The notes under the pieces were generated by a model that was not told the origin of the DNA, ran no database searches, and worked only from the letters and a program-made list of their open reading frames with translations. A stretch of 64,000 bases of DNA, from assembly GCA_934272745.1 (NCBI GenBank), contig CAKQSI010000004.1, forward strand, positions 21,422 to 85,421, in the 5' to 3' direction. This DNA comes from an uncultured Clostridia bacterium. GTDB lineage: Bacteria; Bacillota; Clostridia; Christensenellales; Borkfalkiaceae. The translations under genes and the position numbers were made by a program. Shown here in pieces: positions 26,309-35,929 of this stretch (position 1 is the stretch's first letter; every line of letters starts with the position of its first letter).

Positions 26309-28744
26309 ATGAAAGATAAACTTACCAAAAAAGAAGTCAAGACCATGATCGCCGGCAAACTCAGCCGTTATTACGGCATTTCGCCCGCAGAGGCAAGCGC
26401 CGATCAGATGTACAAAGCCGTGGTGATGTGCATCCGCGATATGATGCTGGAAAAGCGGGAACGCTTTCATCAGGAAGTCAAAGCGGGCAGGAAAAAGCGC
26501 GTTTATTACCTTTGCATGGAATTTCTGCTTGGCAGATCGCTGAAAAACAGCGTGTATAATCTGGACGTTAAAAAGGCGTTTGAAAGCGCTTTGGCGGACT
26601 ATAATTATACCTTAAACGACCTTTACGAAATGGAACCGGACGCAGGACTGGGCAACGGCGGACTCGGTCGTCTTGCCGCTTGCTTTATGGACGCGCTCGC
26701 AACCGGCGATTATCCCGCAATGGGGTATTCTATCCGCTACGATTACGGCCTGTTCAAACAAAAGATTGTGGACGGCTGGCAGACCGAATTGCCGGATATG
26801 TGGCTGCCCGGCGGAGAAGTGTGGCTGACCCAGCGGCAGGATAAGCGCTTTATCGTGCGTTTCGACGGCAGAGTGGAAGAAGAATGGACAGACGGCGGAC
26901 TGAAGATCCATCAGGTGGACTGCAAGGAGGTCGAAGCCATTCCTTACGATATGATGATCTCCGGCGCGGACAGCAAGGCGGTTTCGGTACTGCGCCTGTG
27001 GCACGCGCGTAACCGTTCCAGTTTCGATATGAAGTCCTTTTCGGAAGGCGATTATATGCGCGCCATGCAGGACGATAACGAAGCGGAATTGCTTTCCAAA
27101 GTCTTATACCCCTCCGATAACCATTCGGAAGGGAAGTCCCTGCGCTTAAAACAGCAATACTTTTTGGTTTCGGCGTCTATTCAGAACATTTTCGCCGACC
27201 ATAAGCACCGTTACGGCAGTCTGGATACCTTGCCGGATCTTGCGGCAATCCATATTAACGATACCCATCCGGCGCTTTGTATTCCCGAAATGATGCGTCT
27301 TTTGATGGATGAAAACGGCTATTCGTGGGAAAAGGCGTGGGATATCGTGGTGCGCACGGTGGCATATACCAACCACACCGTCATGAGCGAAGCGCTCGAA
27401 ACCTGGAGCGAAGACCTCATCGAACGTCGCCTGCCGCGTATTTATTCCATCATTAAGGAAATCAACCAGCGCTTCTCCGCAGATATGTGGCATTTATACC
27501 CGGGCGACTGGGATAAAATCGAACGCATGAGCATCATGTCGCACGGCATGGTTCGCATGGCAAACCTGTCGGTCATCGGTTCGCACAGCGTCAACGGCGT
27601 TTCCGCTCTCCATACCGACATCATCAAAAACAGCATTTTCAAAGACTTCAACGACGTGTTCCCCGAACGGTTCACCAACGTCACCAACGGGATCGCGCAT
27701 CGCCGCTGGCTGTATCAGTCCAACCCGCGTCTTTCCGCGCTTTTAGACGAAACCATCGGTCACGGCTGGTATCTCGACGCGGAAAAACTGTCCGACTTCC
27801 ATAAATTTGAAAACGACGCTTCGGTTCTCGAACGGCTGAATATCATCAAGGAACTGAACAAAGAAGATTTTGTTTCTTTTGCCGAAACAAAGAAGGGAAT
27901 CAAGGGAATCGATCCCAAGAGCGTGTTTGACGTTCAGGCAAAGCGCCTGCACGAATATAAACGCCAGTTGATGAACGCCCTTCGCATCATTGCGGTCTAC
28001 AACGACCTCAAGGATAATCCCGATCTCGACGTTCTGCCCAAGACCTATATTTTCGGGGCAAAGGCGGCTTCCGGTTACTTTATGGCAAAGCGCATCATTA
28101 AACTTTTATGGTGTCTTTCCGAAGAAATCAGAAAACAGCCCAAAATCCGCGAGAAACTCAACGTTGTGTATATGGAAGACTACTGCGTGACCATGGCGGA
28201 AACGCTGATGCCGGCAACCGAGATCAGCGAGCAGATTTCACAAGCGGGGAAGGAAGCCAGCGGCACCGGCAACATGAAGTTTATGATCAACGGCGCGCTG
28301 ACCATCGGCACGCTGGACGGCGCCAACGTCGAAATGCAGCAAGCCGTCGGCAAAGACAACATCTATATCTTCGGCATGACTGCGGAAGAAGTGACCGATC
28401 TTTGGAATTCCGGCTATTCTTCCAGCAGATTTCTGCAGAACAATCCGCGCCTGAAACGAGCGGTAGAATCGCTTTCCCGCGGGTTCAACGGGGAGAGTTT
28501 TCAGGATATCGCAAACTACCTGTTGACTGCGTCGCCCATTGCCGACCCGTATATGTGTCTGGCGGATTTCGACGCGTACGACGAAATGCAAAATCGCATT
28601 TCCAAGGAGTATCTCGACCGTACGCTGTGGGCGAAAAAGTCGCTGAGAAACATCGCTTCGTCCGGTATTTTCGCCGCCGACCGCGCGATCAAGGAGTATG
28701 CGGAACGCATCTGGCATCTGGAATCGCTGAAAGATAAGGAGTAA
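26309..28744 (+). CDS. glgP: Glycogen phosphorylase
   Basis: GGAGG sits 5 nt before the ATG at 26309; the open frame extends further 5' through the hairpin but without homology. The 811-residue GT35 enzyme carries MEFLLGRSLKNSVYNL, LGNGGLGRLAACFMDALATG, HINDTHPAL, VTNGIAHRRWL and the PLP-lysine block EASGTGNMKFMINGALTIG (Lys657). It releases glucose-1-phosphate from glycogen. Placing breakdown in the same operon as synthesis suggests glycogen cycling; a GH13 gene follows after 2 nt. Confidence 0.96.
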   Translation: MKDKLTKKEVKTMIAGKLSRYYGISPAEASADQMYKAVVMCIRDMMLEKRERFHQEVKAGRKKRVYYLCMEFLLGRSLKNSVYNLDVKKAFESALADYNYTLNDLYEMEPDAGLGNGGLGRLAACFMDALATGDYPAMGYSIRYDYGLFKQKIVDGWQTELPDMWLPGGEVWLTQRQDKRFIVRFDGRVEEEWTDGGLKIHQVDCKEVEAIPYDMMISGADSKAVSVLRLWHARNRSSFDMKSFSEGDYMRAMQDDNEAELLSKVLYPSDNHSEGKSLRLKQQYFLVSASIQNIFADHKHRYGSLDTLPDLAAIHINDTHPALCIPEMMRLLMDENGYSWEKAWDIVVRTVAYTNHTVMSEALETWSEDLIERRLPRIYSIIKEINQRFSADMWHLYPGDWDKIERMSIMSHGMVRMANLSVIGSHSVNGVSALHTDIIKNSIFKDFNDVFPERFTNVTNGIAHRRWLYQSNPRLSALLDETIGHGWYLDAEKLSDFHKFENDASVLERLNIIKELNKEDFVSFAETKKGIKGIDPKSVFDVQAKRLHEYKRQLMNALRIIAVYNDLKDNPDLDVLPKTYIFGAKAASGYFMAKRIIKLLWCLSEEIRKQPKIREKLNVVYMEDYCVTMAETLMPATEISEQISQAGKEASGTGNMKFMINGALTIGTLDGANVEMQQAVGKDNIYIFGMTAEEVTDLWNSGYSSSRFLQNNPRLKRAVESLSRGFNGESFQDIANYLLTASPIADPYMCLADFDAYDEMQNRISKEYLDRTLWAKKSLRNIASSGIFAADRAIKEYAERIWHLESLKDKE

Positions 28745-28746
28745 CT

Positions 28747-30789
28747 ATGGAAAGATTTTTCTTCTTTCCGTTAGAAAAAAAATATAAAAGCGTCACGGGC
28801 GGGGTGAAAAGCAATCAGCCCGTGCGCTTTTTTGCAGAAACGGACGCAAGCGATTGCGCCCTTTTCCTTAAAAAGGACGGAGAGGACGGCGGCGCAACCT
28901 ATCCCATGCAAAGGGAAGCGGGCGGTTTTTCGTTTACCCTGTCCGTAGATACGCCGGGACTGTATTTCTATCGCTTTTTCGCGGACGGTAAGTCCTTCGG
29001 ACTGAGCGAAGACGAGGCGTTTTGCGCGGGAAACGGCGATACCGGCGGCTATGTATCCGGGGAATCCGGCGCGGAAAACGGTGCGGACGGCAATTCTTCG
29101 GACGGGTGCGGAGATCATTTTCCCGATTCCGACGATAAATTATCCAACGAGAAGCCTTTGTCCGGGCGCGGGAGCGAATCTTTCGGGCGGCGCGATAAGT
29201 CGTCCGCTTCCTGCAAGGACGACCGCTTTCTGATAAAAAACGCAAGCCGGTTTTACGGTGCAAAAGAGGGTGGGAAAGACTTTCATCTGACGGTGTCTTT
29301 GGCAGACTTCTCTACGCCGCAAAAATGGAAAGGCGGGGTGTTTTATCAGATATTTCCCGACCGGTTTCATAAAAAGGGCGATCTGCCCGTGCCGCAAAAT
29401 CGCGTCTTGCGTAACTGGAACGACGGCGTTCCGCGCTATGAAAAGGTGAACGGAAAAGTGCCGAATAACGACTTTTTCGGCGGGAATTTTATGGGGATTG
29501 CGGAGAAAGCGGACTATCTCGCTTCACTCGGCGTAACGGCGGTCTATCTCAATCCCATTTTCCGGGCGGCAAGCAATCATCGCTATGATACGGGCGATTA
29601 CCGTGCGCCCGACCCCCTCCTCGGCAGCGAAGAGGACTTTTCCGCTATGGCGGAAGCGCTGAAAAAGCGCGGCATTTCGGTTGTTTTGGACGGAGTGTTC
29701 AACCACACCGGGGACGACAGCGTTTATTTCAATAAATACGGAAATTATCCGGGTGTCGGCGCATACCAAAGCCGGCAGTCGCCCTATTTTTCTTGGTATA
29801 CCTTTACTTCCTATCCGGACAAGTACGATTGCTGGTGGGGAATCGATATTCTGCCCGCGGTAAAGGACGAAGAGGAGTCTTTCCGCGCGTTTATTGCAGG
29901 GGAGGACGGCGTGCTTGCAAAGTGGCAGAAACTGGGCGCTTCCGGCTGGCGGCTGGACGTTGCGGACGAACTTTCGGACGATTTTATCGAAAGGATCCGC
30001 TCCCGCGTGAAAAATACCGACGGCAGCGCCCTTCTGATCGGCGAAGTGTGGGAAGAAGCGGACGATAAAATTTCCTACGGCAAGCGCCGGAACTATCTGC
30101 ACGGTAAGGAATTGGACGGGGTTATGAACTATCCGCTGAAAAACGCGATTCTTTCCGCGGTAAAAAAGGGCGACCTTACGGAAGTTTTCCGCGTGCTGCG
30201 GCGCCTGATCGACCGCTACCCGAAAGAGGTGCTGGACGTACTGTGGAACAGCCTTTCCACACACGATACCTGCCGGGCGCTGACCGTGCTTTCCGGGGTG
30301 GAAATTGCCGATAAAGCCGAACGGAGCAGGTTTCTTTTAGACGACGACCGCTTTAAAAAAACCGAGAACAGACTGAAGCTTGCCGCGGCGCTGCAATATA
30401 CGCTGCCGGGACTTCCGTGCCTCTATTACGGGGACGAGGTGGGTATGGAAGGGTACGAAGATCCTTTCTGCCGCAAGTGTTACCCGTGGGGAGAAGAGCG
30501 AGACTTGTCGCTTGCAAATTATTTTGCGAAACTGGGCGCGGCGCGGCGTAAAATTCCGTTGTTTGCGGACGGGGAATATCGACCGCTTATCGAAGAAAAG
30601 GAATTCCTTTTGTTTGAGCGGAGAAAGGGAACCGACGCCGTGCGCGTGGCGGTCAACGTGGGGTTTGGCGGCTACGACGTGGCGTTTCCCGTTCCCGTTA
30701 CCGAACTTATCGGCGGGAGCGTGGGAAAAAAATTTACCGTTTCCGCAACGTCTGCCGCGATTTTTTACCGCTTCGGCACGGAAGAATAA
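28747..30789 (+). CDS. GH13 alpha-amylase-family enzyme (neopullulanase/cyclomaltodextrinase-like)
   Basis: AAGGAG ahead of the ATG overlaps the end of glgP. The 680-residue protein has an N-terminal beta domain, then the GH13 barrel from ~195 (GGVFYQIFPDRFHKKGD). Catalytic blocks are VVLDGVFNHTGDDS, the nucleophile Asp404 in GWRLDVADE, acid/base Glu433 in LIGEVWEEA, and LSTHDTCRAL. The N-terminal domain and PDRF motif suggest the cyclomaltodextrinase/neopullulanase group, acting on maltodextrins in the cytoplasm (no signal peptide). Residues ~95-165 are a Gly/Ser/Asp-rich low-complexity insert, unusual for the family. It ends the glycogen operon. Confidence 0.9.
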   Translation: MERFFFFPLEKKYKSVTGGVKSNQPVRFFAETDASDCALFLKKDGEDGGATYPMQREAGGFSFTLSVDTPGLYFYRFFADGKSFGLSEDEAFCAGNGDTGGYVSGESGAENGADGNSSDGCGDHFPDSDDKLSNEKPLSGRGSESFGRRDKSSASCKDDRFLIKNASRFYGAKEGGKDFHLTVSLADFSTPQKWKGGVFYQIFPDRFHKKGDLPVPQNRVLRNWNDGVPRYEKVNGKVPNNDFFGGNFMGIAEKADYLASLGVTAVYLNPIFRAASNHRYDTGDYRAPDPLLGSEEDFSAMAEALKKRGISVVLDGVFNHTGDDSVYFNKYGNYPGVGAYQSRQSPYFSWYTFTSYPDKYDCWWGIDILPAVKDEEESFRAFIAGEDGVLAKWQKLGASGWRLDVADELSDDFIERIRSRVKNTDGSALLIGEVWEEADDKISYGKRRNYLHGKELDGVMNYPLKNAILSAVKKGDLTEVFRVLRRLIDRYPKEVLDVLWNSLSTHDTCRALTVLSGVEIADKAERSRFLLDDDRFKKTENRLKLAAALQYTLPGLPCLYYGDEVGMEGYEDPFCRKCYPWGEERDLSLANYFAKLGAARRKIPLFADGEYRPLIEEKEFLLFERRKGTDAVRVAVNVGFGGYDVAFPVPVTELIGGSVGKKFTVSATSAAIFYRFGTEE

Positions 30790-30982
30790 GCGGGGCGGAA
30801 GAGGGCGTTTTTTGCGGAGCGATTTTACTACGAAGAGATTTCGCGCGGCGGTGCGCTTTTTTAAGAAGTGGAACTTGTTGCTTCACGCGGCGGCGCGTAT
30901 TTAAGTAAAATTGTCTGCCTCGTTGACTTTGGCTTGGCGCGGACGACGCCCGCCGTTTTTTGCACCGAATAAGAGGGGGAAA

Positions 30983-31801
30983 ATGAGTTTTACAGAAGAG
31001 TGTCTTTCTACGTACGCCGTGCGGAAAACGGCGAAAGAGAAAGAAAAATTCCGCACGTTCTTGACGGAAAGTCTGCAAAAAGAGGGGATTTCCTGCCGGA
31101 TTCAGGGCAACAAGCGCTGGAAAAACGTACTTGCAGGGGATTTCGACCGTCCGCGCGTGCTGTTTACGGCGCATTACGATACGGCGGCGCGGAATTTGTT
31201 CCGCATTCCGTCGGTGGTCGGCGGCAGTGCGTTCAGGCGCTTTTTTCGTCTGGTGAAAGAAAGCATCCTCAGCATTTTCGTTTCAAGAAAGCCTTCGCCT
31301 GCGTCCGCAAACGACAATACGTCCGGGGTTTGCTGTCTGTTCCGGCTGGCAAAACTGCTGCAGGGGCAAAGCGGCGCGGCGTTTGCCTTTACAGATGGAG
31401 AAGAATGCGGCATGAAAGGCGTGCGCCTGCTGAAAAAACGGTATAAAGCGCTTGCCGGAATCCCCGTCGTGATTTTGGACTGCGTGGGAAACGGCGATCG
31501 GTTCGGCGTGCTTTATTACCGCAGACAAAACAAAAAAACGGCGGATATGCTGGCTTCTCACCTTGAAAAAGAGGAGTTTTACGCCTTTTCCCAAAAGGCG
31601 GGCGAAACCTTTTCTACCGAGGCGGAAGAATTTTCCCGCGGGGTATCGATCGCTGCGTTTTATAAAAAGGGGAGGGTATATTCTTTTCCGGATATTCATA
31701 CCGCGTACGATACCGAGATCCGGGTGCGCAACGTCGAATATCTCGCAAAGCGGCTTGCCTCCTTCGATTTTCCGGCTGCGGAAAACGCGGCAAAGGAATG
31801 A
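30983..31801 (+). CDS. M28-family zinc metallopeptidase-like protein
   Basis: GAGGGGG precedes the ATG at 30983. The 272-residue protein shows the M28 metal ligands in order: HYDTA (His and Asp), SANDNTSGV (bridging Asp), DGEECGM (catalytic and metal Glu), ILDCVG (Asp) and IHTAYDT (His). An insert of ~40 residues (FRRFFRLVKESILSIFVSRK region) lies between the first two motifs. There is no signal peptide, so it should act in the cytoplasm as an aminopeptidase or related amidohydrolase; substrate unknown. The 193-nt gap after the GH13 gene contains only a weak 4-bp hairpin followed by six Ts (30843-30862). Confidence 0.85.
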   Translation: MSFTEECLSTYAVRKTAKEKEKFRTFLTESLQKEGISCRIQGNKRWKNVLAGDFDRPRVLFTAHYDTAARNLFRIPSVVGGSAFRRFFRLVKESILSIFVSRKPSPASANDNTSGVCCLFRLAKLLQGQSGAAFAFTDGEECGMKGVRLLKKRYKALAGIPVVILDCVGNGDRFGVLYYRRQNKKTADMLASHLEKEEFYAFSQKAGETFSTEAEEFSRGVSIAAFYKKGRVYSFPDIHTAYDTEIRVRNVEYLAKRLASFDFPAAENAAKE

Positions 31802-31835
31802 GAAAAAAGCAGTCGCCGGACAATCAATACTACAG

Positions 31836-31864
31836 AGCGTGCCGCAAAATCCGGCACGTTTTTT
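31836..31864 (+). terminator. Terminator after the M28 peptidase gene
   Basis: CGTGCCG (31838-31844) pairs with CGGCACG (31852-31858) around a 7-nt A-rich loop. Flanking A-T and G-T pairs extend the stem, and six Ts follow. Confidence 0.85.
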
Positions 31865-32332
31865 CATTGTATAAAGGAACTTACCGGCAAAGCCGGTGGG
31901 AAATTTCTAAAGAAAATCGCCTGCTGAGCCGGTGGGCAATTTTTTATTTTCCGGCACGTTTTTCGCAGAGGGATTTTGTTTTTATTCCGGAGGTCATCCG
32001 CTGTTTTTTCCTTATTTTACCGAGCGATTCCGATAAAACGAAAACCGAAACCATGATATCTCAAAAACCGAAAAACCTTAAATTTTGACAGTAAAGCCTT
32101 TATCTTTGCTATGGACAGCGGAAATAGAAATGTGTTATATTAGAATTGCAGTGAAAAATGCCGTAAAAACGGTAGTGGCAGAGATCCGGGAGTTTAAAGG
32201 AATTCGCGCCGTAAACGCCGGAAAGATCGAAAAGCTAGTCGTACCGTCGCCAAAACAAGCGGCTTTCCCGAACTTTTGGCGAAAGCGGGAAAATAATATT
32301 TGTTTGTTTTTGGACGATTCCGAGAAAAAATA
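31865..32332. other. Intergenic stretch upstream of the accessory region
   Basis: It contains a hairpin repeat copy (31868-31901), a second copy of AGCCGGTGGG (31891 and 31927) and of CCGGCACGTTTTT (31851 and 31951, exactly 100 bp apart). A second promoter-like pair is TGGACA (32112-32117), an 18-nt spacer and TATATT (32136-32141). An open frame of 83 codons here has no RBS or recognisable similarity and is not called. Confidence 0.5.
31868..31901 (+). repeat. Dispersed hairpin repeat, copy A
   Basis: TTGTATAAAG is followed by GAAC and a stem ACCGG-caaag-CCGGT. It lies 4 nt behind the T tract of the terminator. The same head and stem plan occurs at 51126, 51176 and 63784. Confidence 0.55.
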
Positions 32333-32361
32333 TTGACATAGAATTTTCCGAATATTACAAT
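32333..32361 (+). promoter_or_regulatory. Promoter of the first esterase lipoprotein gene
   Basis: TTGACA (32333-32338), a 17-nt spacer and TACAAT (32356-32361). A small hairpin CCGCTT-tttac-AAGCGG (32387-32403) lies in the ~88-nt leader. Confidence 0.9.
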
Positions 32362-32455
32362 GAAATCGACATAGGGCGTAGTCTGCCCGCTTTTTACAAG
32401 CGGCATATTTTTGCGGGGCGGGGCATGCGCCAAACAAATTCCGGAGGGAAGTTGT

Positions 32456-35400
32456 ATGAGAAAAATAATCGTTTTACTTTTATCGGCAATCCTGACGCTG
32501 TCTTTGGCGGTCGGGCTTGCTTCTTGCGGGAAGAAGGATCCGACGCCTACGGTTACGCCGTCCGCTTCGGTATCCGCGCCCGCCACGCCGACCGTGGAGC
32601 CGACTTTGGCGCCGACGGAAACGCCCACGGTTACCCCTACGGAGAATCCGACCGTGGAACCCACGATCGAGCCCACCGGGGAGCCGACAACGGAGCCGAG
32701 CGTTGAACCTACGCAGGAGCCCACGATCGAGCCGACCGTCGAGCCTTCCACAGCGCCGACAACGGAGCCCACGATCGAGCCCACCGGGGAGCCTTCTGTT
32801 GAGCCCACCGAAAAACCCTCGGTCAAACCGAGCGTTGAACCCACCGGAGCGCCCACGATCGAGCCCACCGGGGAGCCGACAACGGAGCCGAGCGTTGAAC
32901 CCACCGAAAAACCCTCGGTCAAACCGAGCGTTGCACCTACGCAGGAGCCCACGATCGAGCCGACCGGGGAGCCGACAACGGAGCCGAGCGTTGAACCTAC
33001 GCAGGAACCCACGGTTCCGCCGACCGAACTGCCCGAACTTTCCGGCTTGACGCTGAGCGTCGATCCCTTTACTTACGACGGCAGCGCGCACGTTCCCGAA
33101 ATTGCCGGGCTGCTTTCCGGAGATAACGTATCCTACACATACGAAAAGGGCGGCAAAACCTTTCCGGAAATGGTAACTGCCGGCGAATATTCCGTTACCG
33201 CCGTAATTTCCCGCGAAGGATTCAAGGACAAAACGCTGACCGGTTCGGTCACGGTAGAAAAAGCGAAGGCGGTCATCAACGCCGAACCTATGCAGACGTT
33301 CGACTACGACGGAAGATACCACGCCGCGGAAGCGACCCTGAACCATACGGAAACCGACCTTGGACTGAAAGCAAAGACTTACGCCGCCGTCGGCGTCTAT
33401 CATGTCACGCTCACCGCGCACGAAACCGAAAACTACCTTGCGGCAGAAAAGGAAGTCACGCTCATCATCCGTTCCTCTTTCAACTATGAAGCGGAAGAAG
33501 AGAACCCGGGCGAGATCGTGCTTCCCGCAGAAGCGGAGAATAATCTGCATACGGATCTCGTAAACAAGAATCCCACTCTGGATATTACCGGTTACGCGGT
33601 CAAAACGGGCGCGTTCACCTTCCCGCAGATGATCGGAAACAAGATGATTCTGCAAGGAAACGTCGCAACCCGCGTCTGGGCAAGAACGGCGGTTTCCGGC
33701 GGCGTCGCCGTCATTGTAGAAAACGTTGCTACCGGCTACCGCGAAGTTTATTACGGAACTGCGGAAGATCAGGGCAACGGCGTCTGCTATTTCGAAACTT
33801 ATCTCGGCAAAACGCCGTACGGAACTGGTTATCAGCTGACTTTTGTCAATGCGGCAAAGCAGGCTTCGGTAATTACCGACGTCGCGTTCGGCGAAGTGTT
33901 CCTTGCCAGCGGTCAGTCCAACATGGGCTGGACGATGGGGCAATGCTTCGACGGCACGGTATCGAAACGCCTGTACGACGATATTATTCAGAACAGTTAC
34001 AACGAAAACATCCGTCTGTTCTCCATTACCCGTACATACAGCGATACCGAATACGACGAGGTCAAGGCTTCTTCCGGCTGGAACTACGCCAACCCGGGTA
34101 CGGTCGGGAATTATTCCGCCGCTGCCTACTTCTTTGCTTTGGAACTTGCCGAAAAGTACGAATCGCAAGGCATTCCCGTCGGCGTAGTCGTCGGCTGTAT
34201 GGGCGGTACCGGGATTTACACCTGGATGAATACCGAAACTTACCAGACGGCGATGGATCAGGGGCTTGTTCCGGGCAGACAGACGCCCGCGGACGATCCG
34301 GACGATCCCAACTCCGCCGGCTGCAAACACTACAACGGTACCATTTATCCCGCAAGAAGATTCACGTTCCGCGGCGTTATCTGGTATCAGGGCGAAGGAC
34401 ACAGCCAGAACTACGCCGACCTCCTGAAATTGATGATCGAGGGCTGGCGTGAAGACTTCGATAACGAAAAAATGCTGTTTGCCACCTTCGGCATGCCGCG
34501 TTACGTCAACGAAAATTCCTACTATCTGTGCCGTGAAGCGCACAAATACGCTACGACCATCATCGATAACCTCATCTACAGCACGAACGTGGACAGCGGA
34601 CTGTATCCCGAATTCCGCGCCGACGGAGATAATCTTAACAGCGACGGCATCCATCCTTACCAGAAAGAGTCCGTCGGTCGCCATATGGCGGATACCTTTA
34701 TCAAACTGTTCTACGGCGGACAGGGAACCTGGACGGGTCCCGAACTTACAAGCATTTCCGTGGACGGCGCCAAAGTTTATATGACTTTCGATAACGTCGG
34801 TTCCGGCCTTATGCTGCGCGGTTTGGGCGGCTTCGATATTGCGGGGGAAGACGGCAGATATTATAACGCTTTGCCTGAGCTCCTTTCCGAAAACTCCATC
34901 GTCGTTTCCGCGCCCGAAGTGGGAAACCCCGTCTCGATCCGTTACGGTTATTCCAACTATTCGCGCTACGTGCCGGATATGACTTCCGCAGCCGATTCGG
35001 TATGCGTGTTCAATACCAAAAACGGAAAAGAGGGCTGGCCGCTCGACCAGTTCTGGTTCAAAAAGATCAAGTCCGCAAGCGTTTATACCGAACGCGAAGC
35101 GGGAATCGACGAATATACCCTGACCGTGGACGAATCCACCGGCACCTTTGCCGTCAAGGGTATGGAATACAAACTGCCGAATGCTTCCGCCCTGTACAAG
35201 GGTGCGGATGTCACCGCGAAGTTGCAGACCAAAGTCGTTTACGCGGACGGCACCGCAATCACGGTGAAAGACGCGTTTACGCCCGACCGCGGCGAAGATT
35301 TCTTCCTCGAGTTCTACGTGGGAAAAGATCTGCTCGGCTACCGCAATATCAAAGTTTACGATTTCGTTGCGGAATACGTATTTGAAATGGAAGAAGGTCC

Positions 35401-35929
35401 CTTGACCGCCAAGACGGGCGAAACGACCGCATTCCCGGCGTACCGCTACGTGATGAGAAGTACGGACGGCGAAACCGAAGTGGATATTTCTTCCGGCGTT
35501 GTCGCCTACGCCGTGTACGGCGCGTACAGCGAAGAATATACCGGCAACTTTAAGCAGATCATCGGCAGCGATTATAAGCTGGTCTTCTGTTTCGCCGGCG
35601 AAAAGATTGCCGAACGCAGCGTGAGCGTGGAAGTGGGCGTCAAGGGCGACGCGGTAAAATCTTCCTGGACGACGGCGGAAGGACACGAAGGCGCCGGCAA
35701 CGTCGCGCTCGCAAATTACCGTTTCTATAACGGTACGGCGGAAATGGTGTTCTCCTCGGCGTTCCCGGTGGGTCGCATATGTATTTCCCGCTGCGCGGCG
35801 ATATTAAAAAGTCCGCCAACCCCGAATGGTTCAACGGCTTGTCGTTCGACTTCTATCGCGATCCCGGCACGGCGATCAAGATGCGCCTTTGCGTGGGTTG
35901 CGAATCCACCGTTTCGGAAGCGGATATGA
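32456..35929 (+). CDS. Surface lipoprotein esterase (SASA/SGNH type), 5' part of a frameshifted gene
   Basis: GGAGGGA precedes the ATG at 32456. The protein has a lipoprotein signal with lipid-anchor Cys24 (GLASCGKK) and a ~175-residue Thr/Pro/Glu/Ser linker (repeats such as [16 protein letters not shown]). Two MBG/YDG-like Ig-fold domains lie at ~205-345. The SASA-type carbohydrate esterase domain follows, with ASGQSNMGW (catalytic Ser488), VVGCMGGTG and IWYQGEG. Later come further beta-rich domains. The family removes acetyl groups from sugars. The homologous sequence ends near base 35767; the last ~54 codons of this frame are out-of-frame sequence, and the true continuation is the next entry. 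An intact gene would span 32456-38784, about 2109 residues. Confidence 0.85.
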   Translation: MRKIIVLLLSAILTLSLAVGLASCGKKDPTPTVTPSASVSAPATPTVEPTLAPTETPTVTPTENPTVEPTIEPTGEPTTEPSVEPTQEPTIEPTVEPSTAPTTEPTIEPTGEPSVEPTEKPSVKPSVEPTGAPTIEPTGEPTTEPSVEPTEKPSVKPSVAPTQEPTIEPTGEPTTEPSVEPTQEPTVPPTELPELSGLTLSVDPFTYDGSAHVPEIAGLLSGDNVSYTYEKGGKTFPEMVTAGEYSVTAVISREGFKDKTLTGSVTVEKAKAVINAEPMQTFDYDGRYHAAEATLNHTETDLGLKAKTYAAVGVYHVTLTAHETENYLAAEKEVTLIIRSSFNYEAEEENPGEIVLPAEAENNLHTDLVNKNPTLDITGYAVKTGAFTFPQMIGNKMILQGNVATRVWARTAVSGGVAVIVENVATGYREVYYGTAEDQGNGVCYFETYLGKTPYGTGYQLTFVNAAKQASVITDVAFGEVFLASGQSNMGWTMGQCFDGTVSKRLYDDIIQNSYNENIRLFSITRTYSDTEYDEVKASSGWNYANPGTVGNYSAAAYFFALELAEKYESQGIPVGVVVGCMGGTGIYTWMNTETYQTAMDQGLVPGRQTPADDPDDPNSAGCKHYNGTIYPARRFTFRGVIWYQGEGHSQNYADLLKLMIEGWREDFDNEKMLFATFGMPRYVNENSYYLCREAHKYATTIIDNLIYSTNVDSGLYPEFRADGDNLNSDGIHPYQKESVGRHMADTFIKLFYGGQGTWTGPELTSISVDGAKVYMTFDNVGSGLMLRGLGGFDIAGEDGRYYNALPELLSENSIVVSAPEVGNPVSIRYGYSNYSRYVPDMTSAADSVCVFNTKNGKEGWPLDQFWFKKIKSASVYTEREAGIDEYTLTVDESTGTFAVKGMEYKLPNASALYKGADVTAKLQTKVVYADGTAITVKDAFTPDRGEDFFLEFYVGKDLLGYRNIKVYDFVAEYVFEMEEGPLTAKTGETTAFPAYRYVMRSTDGETEVDISSGVVAYAVYGAYSEEYTGNFKQIIGSDYKLVFCFAGEKIAERSVSVEVGVKGDAVKSSWTTAEGHEGAGNVALANYRFYNGTAEMVFSSAFPVGRICISRCAAILKSPPTPNGSTACRSTSIAIPARRSRCAFAWVANPPFRKRI
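32590..33020 (+). repeat. Repetitive DNA coding the Thr/Pro/Glu linker
   Basis: Short imperfect units such as GAGCCCACCGGGGAGCC and GAGCCGAGCGTTGAACC recur many times and at near-identical sequence, including a repeated ACCGAAAAACCCTCGGTCAA at ~32808 and ~32908. Such arrays change length by slippage or recombination, so linker length may vary between strains. Confidence 0.75.

Noticed and set aside
24320..26470. 716-codon minus-strand frame opposite glgA
   Set aside because: Antisense to a clear glycogen synthase; no start context or domains.
32085..32336. 83-codon frame upstream of the esterase promoter
   Set aside because: No RBS at its start and no recognisable similarity; it ends at the promoter of the next gene.
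32480..35686. 1068-codon minus-strand frame opposite the first esterase gene
   Set aside because: Its sequence is a shadow of the esterase frame with no protein family features; the + frame has signal peptide, promoter and active-site motifs.
35760..35780. Programmed -1 ribosomal frameshifting in the esterase gene
   Set aside because: No X XXY YYZ slippery site and no obvious downstream pseudoknot; a one-base indel in a G run is simpler.
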